Shown here piece by piece: positions 55,864-63,849 of a stretch of DNA of 64,000 nt; the first letter of the stretch is position 1, and each line of letters opens with the position of its first letter. The notes under the pieces were generated by a model. It saw only the letters and a list, made by a program, of their open reading frames with translations. It searched no databases and was not told the DNA's origin. The stretch comes from Paracoccaceae bacterium (GTDB lineage Bacteria; Pseudomonadota; Alphaproteobacteria; Rhodobacterales; Rhodobacteraceae), in contig JAIXZW010000003.1 in assembly GCA_027489375.1 (NCBI GenBank), forward strand, positions 62,001 through 126,000, in the 5' to 3' direction. The translations under genes were made by a program, and so were the position numbers.

Positions 55864-57111
55864 ATGAGTCGTTTTGCCGAGCGGGCAATTGCCGTTACTC
55901 ACGCCCTCAGGGAGTTGTTCCCGGAAACACCGCTACAGCGCAACGAGCATCTTTCGCAGCGCTACGAGGCGAACATTTTCCTTAAACGTGAAGATCTTAG
56001 CCCGGTGCGAAGCTACAAGCTTCGGGGTGCCTTCACCGCAATGCGGAAAGTCTTGGCGGCGGAACCCCACAAACGCGTGTTCGTCTGCGCAAGTGCGGGC
56101 AACCACGCGCAGGGGGTGGCCTTTGCCTGCCGGCACTTCGGGGTGTCGGGGGTGATCTTCATGCCCGTGACCACGCCGCAGCAGAAGATCGACAAGACGC
56201 GGGCCTTTGGCGGGGACGCGGTGGAGATCGTGCTGACGGGGGACTATTTCGACCAGACGCTGGCGGCATCTCAGGCCTATTGCGCCGAGAAGGGCGCGCA
56301 TTTCCTTTCGCCCTTTGACGACGAGGACGTGATCCTTGGCCAAGCCTCGGTCGCGGTGGAGATGCTGGAGCAGTTGGGGCAGGCGCCGGATATGGTGATC
56401 CTTCCCGTGGGGGGCGGGGGGCTTTCGTCGGGCGTGACGGCCTATCTGCGCGAGGTTGCGCCGGGGGTGGAGTATCGCTTCGTGGAACCCTTGGGCGGGG
56501 CGAGCCTGATGGCGGCGTTGCGGGCGGGAAAGCCGGAAAAGCTGGCGCGGGTGAACAGTTTCGTCGATGGCGCGGCGGTGGCACGGCTGGGCGAGCGGAC
56601 CTTTGCGCGGCTCGACTGGGTCGATGCGGCGCAGGTGCTGCTGGCACCCGAGGACCGCATTTGCGTGACGATGCTGGAAATGCTGAACGTCGAAGGGATC
56701 GTGCTGGAACCTGCGGGGGCGCTGTCGGTCGATGTGTTGCCGGAACTGGCCGAGGAAGTGCGGGGCAAGACGGTGGTTTGTGTCACCTCGGGCGGGAATT
56801 TCGATTTCGAGCGGTTGCCCGAAGTGAAAGAGCGGGCGCAGCGTTATTCGGGGGTGAAGAAGTATTTCATTCTGAGGATGCCCCAGCGTCCGGGGGCGCT
56901 GCGCGAGTTTCTGGCGATGCTGGGGCCGGAGGACGATATCGCGCGGTTCGAATATCTGAAAAAATCGGCGCGGAACTTCGGCTCGGTCCTGATCGGGATC
57001 GAGGCGAAGCGGCCCGAAAGCTTCAAGGCGCTGTTTGCCAAGCTGGACGAGGCGGCCTTTGCTTACCGCGACATTACGAATGACGAGATTCTGGCCGAAT
57101 TCCTGATCTAG
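55864..57111 (+). CDS. ilvA: Threonine ammonia-lyase (threonine dehydratase)
   Basis: 415 residues. PLP enzyme converting threonine to 2-oxobutanoate, the first step of isoleucine synthesis. Catalytic Lys52 lies in VRSYKLRGAF; the phosphate loop is PVGGGGLSSGV near residue 180; VCVTSGGNFDFERL follows. The C-terminal part (about 325-415, YFILRMPQRPGALREFLAML) is a single ACT-like regulatory domain, shorter than the double domain of E. coli IlvA, so feedback by isoleucine may differ. ATG at 55864 has GGAAGGG upstream. The stop overlaps the convergent Hpt stop in CTAG. Confidence 0.95.
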   Translation: MSRFAERAIAVTHALRELFPETPLQRNEHLSQRYEANIFLKREDLSPVRSYKLRGAFTAMRKVLAAEPHKRVFVCASAGNHAQGVAFACRHFGVSGVIFMPVTTPQQKIDKTRAFGGDAVEIVLTGDYFDQTLAASQAYCAEKGAHFLSPFDDEDVILGQASVAVEMLEQLGQAPDMVILPVGGGGLSSGVTAYLREVAPGVEYRFVEPLGGASLMAALRAGKPEKLARVNSFVDGAAVARLGERTFARLDWVDAAQVLLAPEDRICVTMLEMLNVEGIVLEPAGALSVDVLPELAEEVRGKTVVCVTSGGNFDFERLPEVKERAQRYSGVKKYFILRMPQRPGALREFLAMLGPEDDIARFEYLKKSARNFGSVLIGIEAKRPESFKALFAKLDEAAFAYRDITNDEILAEFLI

Positions 57112-57386
57112 GTTTCGGCCATGAAGGCGGCTTTGCTGTCGGCATAGAGCCGCGCGACCGTGGCAAGGTTCGCCCCGTTGCGGCAGATGTCGGCAAGGTC
57201 GGCGAAGCCGAGGTTGAGCGCCGCACCCCGCAGGAAGTGCAGTTCGGCATCCGATGCGGTGTCGCCCGTGGTGATGCGGTCGATCACCGTGTCGCTTTCT
57301 TCAAGGAAGAGGGCCACCACGTCGTTGAACCCGTCTTCGCCAATTTCGTCGCGCAGGTCGCGCACGCGTTCCCAATCGACCAACAT
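57108..57386 (-). CDS. Stand-alone Hpt (histidine phosphotransfer) protein
   Basis: 92 residues. All-helical, with the Hpt core LHFLRGAALNLGF: His50 is the phospho-acceptor, followed by the expected Arg/Lys and Gly. The N-terminal helices (VRDLRDEIGEDGFNDVVALF) match the family's first helices. A single-domain Hpt relays phosphate between hybrid kinases and regulators. It is divergent from a receiver-PP2C phosphatase gene 134 bases away, a plausible partner. ATG at 57386 is supported by an AAGGGGG site; the upstream start would add only an unsupported tail. Confidence 0.8.
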   Translation of the reverse strand: MLVDWERVRDLRDEIGEDGFNDVVALFLEESDTVIDRITTGDTASDAELHFLRGAALNLGFADLADICRNGANLATVARLYADSKAAFMAET

Positions 57387-57520
57387 GGCCGCACCCCCTT
57401 TGTTTCCCACACGGGGCGAGCATGGCGCGGCAGGCTTAATGGCCGGTAAGCGCGAGTGGGCGGAGTGGGGACAAGTCGATCTTTCACGCGGTGTTAAGGT
57501 GTTGGCGCGATCCTGCCGCG

Positions 57521-58750
57521 ATGGCAGGGCGGATCAGGGTTCTTGTGGCGGATGAAAGCAGGGCGCAGCGGATGATGCTGGCGCTGCAATTGTCACGCTG
57601 GGGGTATGAGGTGCTGGAGGCCGCCACGGGGCCGGAGGCGCTGGCGCTTTCGGTCGATGCGGATGTGATCCTGTCGGGCTGGGTCTTGCCGGATATGGAC
57701 GGGCCGGAGTTTTGCCGCGCGTTCCGTGCGTTGGGGCGGGACCGCTACGGGTATTTCGTCCTGCTCACCTCGCGCGCGGCCAAGGAGGATGTGGCGGGCG
57801 GCCTTGATTGCGGGGCGGATGACTTTCTGGCCAAGCCGATCAGCGCGGGCGAGTTGCGGGCGCGGCTGCGGGCGGGGGAGCGGGTGCTGGCGATGCAGCA
57901 CGAACTGCTGGAAAAGAACCGCGTGCTGCGGGGGCTGTATGACGCGGTGGACCGCGATCTGGCCGAGGCGCGGCGGTTGCAGGAATCGCTGGTGCCGGAG
58001 CGGGTGTTTGCCTTTGCGGGGGCCGAGGTGTCGCTGCTGATGCGGCCTTCGGGGCATGTGGGGGGCGATCTGGTCGGGTGCTTCCCCATTGGCCCCGATC
58101 TGGTGGCGCTTTATGCGATCGACGTGTCGGGGCACGGGGTGGCGGCGGCGATGATGACGGCGCGCTTGGCGGGGATGCTGTCGCCCCACGCGCCGGACCG
58201 GAATGTCGCGCTGCGCGACGGCCTGCCCCTGCCGCCGGAAGAGGTGGTGTCGGTGCTGAACCGGATGATGCTGTGCGAGATGCGGGTGGACCAGTATTTC
58301 ACGATGGTCTTTGCGCATCTGCGTCTATCGACGGGCGAGGTGCGCATGGTGCAGGCGGGGCATCCGCATCCTGTCCGGCTGCGCCGGAGCGGGGTGCAAC
58401 GGTTGGGACGGGGCGGCTTTCCCGTGGGGCTGGTCGAAGGGGCGGAATACCCCGCCGTGAACCTGCGGTTGGAGGCGGGGGACAGGTTGGTCATTCCGTC
58501 GGACGGGGTGACGGAATGTCCTTGCGGGACAGGCGAGCTGGGCGAGGAGGGCATGGTCGCGCTGCTGCGCCAAAGGGCGGACCTGCGCGGGGCGGCGTTG
58601 CATGAGGCGGTCCTGGCCGATCTTGCGTCGCGGGCGGGCGGGGTGGACCTGCCTGACGATGTTTCTGCCGTGATCGTCGATTACCTTGGCGCGGGGATGC
58701 CCAGAAGCCCCGCCATCATGGCCCTGTCGCCCGCATTGCCCAGAAGCTGA
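57521..58750 (+). CDS. Receiver-PP2C (SpoIIE-type) phosphatase with missing phospho-Asp
   Basis: 409 residues. An N-terminal receiver domain (about 4-120) is joined by a coiled-coil linker (HELLEKNRVLRGLYDAVDRD) to a SpoIIE/RsbU PP2C domain (about 170-405) with metal Asp residues in HVGGDLVGCF, AIDVSGHGVAAAM, IPSDGVTE and DDVSAVIV. The receiver keeps acidic Asp11/Glu12, Thr83 and Lys105, but the phospho-acceptor position is Gly53 (VILSGWVLPDMDG, where relatives read SDW). So conventional phosphorylation is not expected. Its phosphatase substrate is probably an anti-anti-sigma factor (family inference). The 3' end overlaps the convergent NUDIX gene by 70 bases. Confidence 0.85.
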   Translation: MAGRIRVLVADESRAQRMMLALQLSRWGYEVLEAATGPEALALSVDADVILSGWVLPDMDGPEFCRAFRALGRDRYGYFVLLTSRAAKEDVAGGLDCGADDFLAKPISAGELRARLRAGERVLAMQHELLEKNRVLRGLYDAVDRDLAEARRLQESLVPERVFAFAGAEVSLLMRPSGHVGGDLVGCFPIGPDLVALYAIDVSGHGVAAAMMTARLAGMLSPHAPDRNVALRDGLPLPPEEVVSVLNRMMLCEMRVDQYFTMVFAHLRLSTGEVRMVQAGHPHPVRLRRSGVQRLGRGGFPVGLVEGAEYPAVNLRLEAGDRLVIPSDGVTECPCGTGELGEEGMVALLRQRADLRGAALHEAVLADLASRAGGVDLPDDVSAVIVDYLGAGMPRSPAIMALSPALPRS

Positions 58751-59133
58751 ACCGCATCGGTTGCGGCCATCCAGACCGCGCTATGCCCCGCCTCGGACGG
58801 CGGGCCGAGGCGGAGGACGGGGCGGGCGAGGTAGATGGTGCAAAGCTTCTCGGCCCAGAGGTCATATTCGGGCATATAGGTGAATCGGCGGAAGGCGCCG
58901 ATGCGCTGGGCGATGTCGATTTTCCAGCCCGTTTCCTCATACACCTCGCGGTGGAGGGCGGCGATGGGGTGTTCGCCCCTGTCGATTCCCCCGCCCGGAA
59001 GCTGGAATTCGGGTTTGGGTTCGGACTGGTGGGTCAAAAGAACGTCGGGGCCGTTCAATAAAATGGCATAAACGCCCGGTCTGCGCGTGTAGCGTTGACC
59101 TTTCCGCACAGTCTCACCATATCGACGGATCAT
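58681..59133 (-). CDS. NUDIX hydrolase
   Basis: 150 residues. A complete NUDIX box GGGIDRGEHPIAALHREVYEETGW lies near residues 46-69, with the catalytic REVYEE core. The N-terminus MIRRYGETVRKGQRYTRRPG and the EYDLWAEKLCTIYLAR strand are typical of a small alphaproteobacterial group; substrate unknown. Start candidates are ATG at 59133 or 59139; the first has better spacing from AAGGG. It is convergent and overlapping with the PP2C gene, and divergent from hslO. Confidence 0.85.
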   Translation of the reverse strand: MIRRYGETVRKGQRYTRRPGVYAILLNGPDVLLTHQSEPKPEFQLPGGGIDRGEHPIAALHREVYEETGWKIDIAQRIGAFRRFTYMPEYDLWAEKLCTIYLARPVLRLGPPSEAGHSAVWMAATDAVQLLGNAGDRAMMAGLLGIPAPR

Positions 59134-59142
59134 GTTCATGCC

Positions 59143-59171
59143 CTTGGTCCGAAGGTTGCCGTGGCTATATT
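59143..59171 (+). promoter_or_regulatory. RpoH-type heat-shock promoter for hslO
   Basis: CTTGGT (59143-59148), 16-base spacer, CTATATT (59165-59171). This matches the alphaproteobacterial sigma32 pattern CTTG-N16/17-(C)CTATNT. It lies about 50 bases before the hslO ATG, and Hsp33 is a classic heat-shock and oxidative-stress chaperone. Confidence 0.5.
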
Positions 59172-59220
59172 GGCGCGGTATGCCAGACGAGGACAAGACG
59201 GGGCACAATCAGGAAACCCG

Positions 59221-60219
59221 ATGACAACCGGTTCTCAACTCGCATGGGACGATACTGTCCTGCCGTTTCAGCTTGACCGCTCGGATATCCGTGGGCGGGT
59301 GGCGCGTCTGGATGGCGTGCTGGAGCAGGTGCTGAGCCAGCACGCCTATCCGCCCGTGATCGAGGCGCTGGTGGCAGAAGCCGCGCTTCTGACCGCGCTG
59401 ATGGGGCAGGCGATCAAGCTGCGCTGGAAGCTTTCGTTGCAGGTGCGCGGCAAGGGGCCGGCGCGTCTGATCGCGACCGATTATTACGGGCCGACCGAAG
59501 ACGGCCAGCCCGCGCGCATCCGCGCCTATGCCAGCTTTGACGAAGAGCGGCTGGATCACGCTGCCGAACCCTTCAGCCAGATCGGCGAGGGGTATCTGGC
59601 CGTGCTGCTGGATCAGGGTGAAGGCAACGTGCCCTATTCGGGGATCACGCCGATTGCGGGCGGGTCGCTGTCCTCTTGCGCCGAGACCTATTTTGCGCAG
59701 TCCGAGCAGTTGCCGACGCGCTTTTCCGTGACCTATGGCCGGAGCCATTCTCCGGGCGGGGTGGAGCATTGGCGGGCCGGTGGCGTGATGCTGCAGCATA
59801 TGCCGAAAGCCTCGCCTTCGGTCGCGGCGGGCGAAGGGTCGGGCGAGGGCGGGTTGCTGCACCACACCGACATTCTGGCGGGGGACGAGGCGGAGAACTG
59901 GACGCGGGCCAATGCGCTGCTGGATACGGTCGAACAGCTTGAGCTGATCGGGCCGAGCGTGCAGCCGACCGAGCTTCTGGTGCGCCTGTTCCACGAGGAA
60001 GAGCCGCGGGTGTTCGACGCGCAGCCCGTGCGCTTCGGCTGCACCTGTTCCGAGGCGAAGGTGCGCAATTCCCTGTCGATCTATTCGGCCAAGGATATCA
60101 AGCACATGACCACGCCCGAAGGGATCGTGACGGCGGATTGCCAGTTCTGCGGGGCGCATTACGAGCTTGACCCGCTGACGGTCGGTTTCGAGGCGGTGAA
60201 AACCCCCGATGCCGAGTGA
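59221..60219 (+). CDS. hslO: Redox-regulated chaperone Hsp33
   Basis: 332 residues. The N-terminal domain (DDTVLPFQLDRSDIRGRVARL) leads to the substrate-binding core; the C-terminal zinc-redox switch has CTC near residue 280 (FGCTCSEAKV) and CQFC near 310 (DCQFCGAHYEL), the full set of four cysteines. Oxidation releases zinc and activates the chaperone. ATG at 59221 follows AGGAAA. A heat-shock promoter candidate is at 59143-59171. Overlaps the next NUDIX gene by 11 bases. Confidence 0.97.
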   Translation: MTTGSQLAWDDTVLPFQLDRSDIRGRVARLDGVLEQVLSQHAYPPVIEALVAEAALLTALMGQAIKLRWKLSLQVRGKGPARLIATDYYGPTEDGQPARIRAYASFDEERLDHAAEPFSQIGEGYLAVLLDQGEGNVPYSGITPIAGGSLSSCAETYFAQSEQLPTRFSVTYGRSHSPGGVEHWRAGGVMLQHMPKASPSVAAGEGSGEGGLLHHTDILAGDEAENWTRANALLDTVEQLELIGPSVQPTELLVRLFHEEEPRVFDAQPVRFGCTCSEAKVRNSLSIYSAKDIKHMTTPEGIVTADCQFCGAHYELDPLTVGFEAVKTPDAE

Positions 60220-60805
60220 CGAGGAACGGCTGCGCGTGGCACTGACCCGCCCCGCGCGGCCCTCTTCGGATTTCGACCTCAACCCTGCGATCGTGCTGCC
60301 CGAGGGGCGGGTTTTGCGGCCCGCCGCCGTGCTGGTGCCTGTCTGGCTGCGGGCCGACGGGGCGCGGCTGATCCTGACCAAGCGGTCGTCGCATTTGCAG
60401 CACCATCCGGGGCAGATCGCCTTGCCGGGGGGCAAGGTGGATGCGGGCGACGATGGCCCCGTGGCTGCGGCGCTGCGCGAGGCGCAGGAAGAGATCGGCT
60501 TGCCAAGCGCGCAGGTGGAAATCCTTGGCGAATTGCCGACGCACGAGACGGTGACGGGCTTTTCCGTGACGCCGGTTCTCGCGCTGGTGCGCGGGGATTT
60601 CACCGCCGTGCCGGAAGCGGGCGAGGTGGACGAGGTGTTCAGCGTGCCGCTTGCGCATGTTCTGACGGTTGATCACTACCGGATCGAGCGGCGGCGCTGG
60701 CGCGGGGAATGGCGGCGGTATTATGCGGTGCCCTATGGGCCTTATTACATCTGGGGGGCCACGGCGCGGATCTTGCGCGGTCTGGCGGACAGGGTGGGGG
60801 CATGA
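60209..60805 (+). CDS. NUDIX hydrolase, coenzyme A pyrophosphatase type
   Basis: 198 residues. The CoA-pyrophosphatase signature LTKRSSHLQHHPGQIALPGG precedes the NUDIX box GGKVDAGDDGPVAAALREAQEEIG near residue 70. Such enzymes (NudL/CoAse) split CoA to 3',5'-ADP and 4'-phosphopantetheine, and may clear oxidised CoA. The order hslO-nudix-cca with short overlaps suggests one operon. Confidence 0.88.
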   Translation: MPSDEERLRVALTRPARPSSDFDLNPAIVLPEGRVLRPAAVLVPVWLRADGARLILTKRSSHLQHHPGQIALPGGKVDAGDDGPVAAALREAQEEIGLPSAQVEILGELPTHETVTGFSVTPVLALVRGDFTAVPEAGEVDEVFSVPLAHVLTVDHYRIERRRWRGEWRRYYAVPYGPYYIWGATARILRGLADRVGA

Positions 60806-61941
60806 AGGTCGCGGGTCCGTGGGTGCATGACGCGGACGCGCAGGCGGTTTGCGCGGCGCTGACGGGGGCGGGGTATCGGGCGCTGTTCGTGGGCGGTTGC
60901 GTGCGCAATGCGCTGCTTGGGGTGGCGGTCAGCGACTATGACATTGCGACCGATGCCTTGCCCGAAACAGTCACTAACATTGCCGAAAATACGGGTTTGC
61001 GGGTGGTTCCGACAGGGATCGAGCATGGCACGGTCACGGTGATCGCGGGCGGCAAGCCGCATGAGGTCACGACCTTTCGCCGCGATGTGGAAACGGACGG
61101 GCGGCGGGCGGTGGTGGCCTATTCGCGGGACATTGCCGAAGATGCCGCGCGGCGCGATATCACCATGAACGCGCTTTACGCCACGCCCGAGGGCGAGGTG
61201 ATCGACCCGCTGGGTGGTCTGCCGGATTTGCAGGCGCGGCGGGTTCGGTTCGTGGGGGATGCAGGGCAGAGGATTGCCGAGGATTATCTGCGCATCCTGC
61301 GGTTTTTCCGGTTTCATGCCTGGTATGGCGATCCTTCGGGCGGAATAGATGCCGAGGGCTTGGCCGCCTGCGCGGCACTTTCGGCAGGAATAGAGACGCT
61401 TTCTCGGGAACGGGTGGGGGCGGAGATGAAAAAGCTCCTCTCTGCGCCGGACCCTGCGCCTTCGGTTGCAAGCATGGCGCGGGCGGGGGTTCTGGGTGCC
61501 GTCCTGGCGGGGGCCGAGGATCGGGCGCTGGCGCCGTTGGTGCATCTGGAGGGCGGGCGCGAGGCGCGTTGGCAGGCGCGGCTTGGGGCGCTTGGGCTGC
61601 ACGACTGGTCCGAAGGGTTGCGGCTGTCGCGGGCCGAAGCGCGGGAGATGGCGGGCTTGCGCGAGGCGGTGGCCGAGGGCTGGCCGCCCGCCGTTGCGGG
61701 TTGGAAACTGGGCGCGGCCTTGGGCGGGGATGCGGTTCTGGTGCGGGCGGCGCTGGCCGAACTGCCGATGCCCGAGGGGTGGGAGGCCGAGGTTGCGCGG
61801 GGCGCGGCTGCGGTCTTTCCGGTTCGGGCGGCGGATTTGCCCGCGCTGTCGGGTCCGGCGCTGGGCGCGAAGCTCAAGGAGTTGGAAGCGCGCTGGCTGC
61901 AAGCCGATCTGCGCCCAAGTCGCGCCGAGTTGCTGGGCTGA
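60802..61941 (+). CDS. CCA tRNA nucleotidyltransferase / poly(A) polymerase family
   Basis: 379 residues, class II nucleotidyltransferase. GGCVRNALLG near residue 32 and the metal Asp pair in VSDYDIATDALPE, then RRDITMNALY and RRVRFVGDAGQRIAEDYLRILRFFRF, are diagnostic. In Alphaproteobacteria this family member normally adds CCA to tRNA 3' ends, but family sequence alone does not exclude a poly(A) polymerase. The start overlaps the NUDIX stop by ATGA. The C-terminal half is Ala/Arg-rich and less conserved. Confidence 0.92.
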   Translation: MKVAGPWVHDADAQAVCAALTGAGYRALFVGGCVRNALLGVAVSDYDIATDALPETVTNIAENTGLRVVPTGIEHGTVTVIAGGKPHEVTTFRRDVETDGRRAVVAYSRDIAEDAARRDITMNALYATPEGEVIDPLGGLPDLQARRVRFVGDAGQRIAEDYLRILRFFRFHAWYGDPSGGIDAEGLAACAALSAGIETLSRERVGAEMKKLLSAPDPAPSVASMARAGVLGAVLAGAEDRALAPLVHLEGGREARWQARLGALGLHDWSEGLRLSRAEAREMAGLREAVAEGWPPAVAGWKLGAALGGDAVLVRAALAELPMPEGWEAEVARGAAAVFPVRAADLPALSGPALGAKLKELEARWLQADLRPSRAELLG

Positions 61942-62001
61942 CGGTTTCCCTTTGGTTTCAACGGGCCTATATCGTTTGCGAACAGTGCGAGAGGCTTTGC
62001 C

Positions 62002-63849
62002 GTGTTTTCCTTTTTCGAGGGCCTCGTCGATCCCTACGAACCCTATGAGCAGAACGACACACCGGCGCGGCAGCTTTGGCCGTTCCTGAAGGAATACATC
62101 CGCCCCTTCCGGCGGGTGTTCGCGCTTACGGGGTTGCTGTCGGTCATCACGGCCTTCGGTGACATTGCGCTTTTGTGGTATGTCGGGCGGCTGGTGGATT
62201 TCCTGTCGGTGACGGGTCCGGCCGCGTTCTGGGCGGCACACGGGACGGAAGTGATCCTTGTCGCCTTGGCCATGCTGACGGTGCGGCCTGCCTTGCAGAT
62301 CACGCATGTGGCGCTGCTGCACAACACGATCATGCCGAATTTTGGCACGATGATGCGCTGGAGGGCGCATGGGCATGTGATCCGGCAGCCCGTGGGCTGG
62401 TTCGAAAGCGACTTTGCGGGGCGGATTGCCAACCGGATCATGCAGACGCCGCCTGCGGCGAATGACGCGGTGTTCCAGACCTTTGACGCGGTGAGTTTCG
62501 CAAGCGTCACGGTCGTGGGCGCGGGGATCATGCTGGCGGATGCGGATTGGCGTCTGCTGGTGCCGCTGGTCGTGTGGTTCCTGCTTTACGCGGCGCTTGT
62601 CCGTTGGACGGTGCGGCGGGCGGGGCCAGCGTCGAAGGCGGCGTCAGATGCGCGGTCGGCGATCACGGGGCGGGTGGTGGATGCCTATACCAACATCCAT
62701 TCGGTGAAGCTGTTCGCGCAGAACCACCGCGAGATGGATTACGCCCGCGAGGTGATCGAACAGGCGCGCGAGACGTTCAAGGCCGAGCAGCGGATCACCA
62801 CGAAGATGGACATGGCGCTGACCCTGCTCAATTCCGCGCTGATCGTGACGATCACGGGGCTTGCGGTTTACCTGTGGGTGCAGGGGTCGGCCACGGTCGG
62901 GACTGTGGCGGCGGCCTCGGCGCTGGTGCTGCGGCTGAACAACATGACCTATTGGATCATGTGGGCGTTCTCGTCGCTCGTGCAGTCTTTGGGCGTGGTG
63001 CAGGAGGGGATGGAGACGATCACCCAGCCGATCACGCTGGTGGACAAGGCGGGGGCGCAACCGTTGCGCTTCGAGCAAGGTCTGATCGAGGTGCAGGGGG
63101 TCAGCCACCATTACGGGCGCGGGTCGGGGGGGTTGGAGAAGCTGTCGCTGACGGTGCGACCGGGCGAGAAGATCGGGCTTGTGGGCCGGTCGGGGGCGGG
63201 GAAATCCACGCTCGTGCGGTTGATGCTGCGGTTTTATGATTGCGAGGGCGGGCGCATCCTGATCGACGGGCAGGATATTTCCACCGTCACGCAGGATTCG
63301 CTGCGCCGCCAGATCGGCATGGTGCAGCAGGACAGCAGCCTGATGCACAGGTCGGTGCGGGACAACATCCTCTATGGCCGCCCCGATGCGGGCGAAGAGG
63401 CGATGATCGCGGCGGCGAAGCAGGCCGAGGCGCATGAGTTCATCCTGACGCTGGAAGACCCGCAGGGGCGGCGCGGCTATGACGCGCATGTCGGCGAGCG
63501 CGGCGTGAAGCTGTCGGGCGGGCAACGGCAGCGGGTGGCGTTGGCGCGGGTGATCCTGAAGAACGCGCCGATCCTCATCCTTGACGAGGCGACGAGTGCG
63601 CTGGATTCGGAAGCGGAGGCCGCGATTCAGGATGCGCTTTACGGGGTGATGCAGGGCAAGACGGTGATCGCCATCGCGCACCGGCTTTCCACCATCGCGG
63701 CGATGGACCGGATTGTCGTTCTGGAAGACGGGCATATCGCCGAGGATGGAAGCCACGCGGAACTTCTGGCGCGGAATGGTCTTTATGCCCGCTTTTGGGC
63801 ACGGCAATCCGGTGGCTTCATCGGTTCGGAAGAGGAGGCCGCCGAATGA
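62002..63849 (+). CDS. ABC exporter half-transporter (permease-ATPase fusion)
   Basis: 615 residues from GTG. Six membrane helices (about 35-330) are followed by the ATPase domain with Walker A GLVGRSGAGKSTLV near residue 392, Q-loop MVQQD, signature LSGGQRQRVAL, Walker B ILILDEATSALDSEA and H-loop IAIAHRLST. It resembles MsbA/multidrug-type exporters. It overlaps a second, similar gene by ATGA, so the functional unit is probably a heterodimer. The substrate is unknown. Confidence 0.93.
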   Translation: MFSFFEGLVDPYEPYEQNDTPARQLWPFLKEYIRPFRRVFALTGLLSVITAFGDIALLWYVGRLVDFLSVTGPAAFWAAHGTEVILVALAMLTVRPALQITHVALLHNTIMPNFGTMMRWRAHGHVIRQPVGWFESDFAGRIANRIMQTPPAANDAVFQTFDAVSFASVTVVGAGIMLADADWRLLVPLVVWFLLYAALVRWTVRRAGPASKAASDARSAITGRVVDAYTNIHSVKLFAQNHREMDYAREVIEQARETFKAEQRITTKMDMALTLLNSALIVTITGLAVYLWVQGSATVGTVAAASALVLRLNNMTYWIMWAFSSLVQSLGVVQEGMETITQPITLVDKAGAQPLRFEQGLIEVQGVSHHYGRGSGGLEKLSLTVRPGEKIGLVGRSGAGKSTLVRLMLRFYDCEGGRILIDGQDISTVTQDSLRRQIGMVQQDSSLMHRSVRDNILYGRPDAGEEAMIAAAKQAEAHEFILTLEDPQGRRGYDAHVGERGVKLSGGQRQRVALARVILKNAPILILDEATSALDSEAEAAIQDALYGVMQGKTVIAIAHRLSTIAAMDRIVVLEDGHIAEDGSHAELLARNGLYARFWARQSGGFIGSEEEAAE

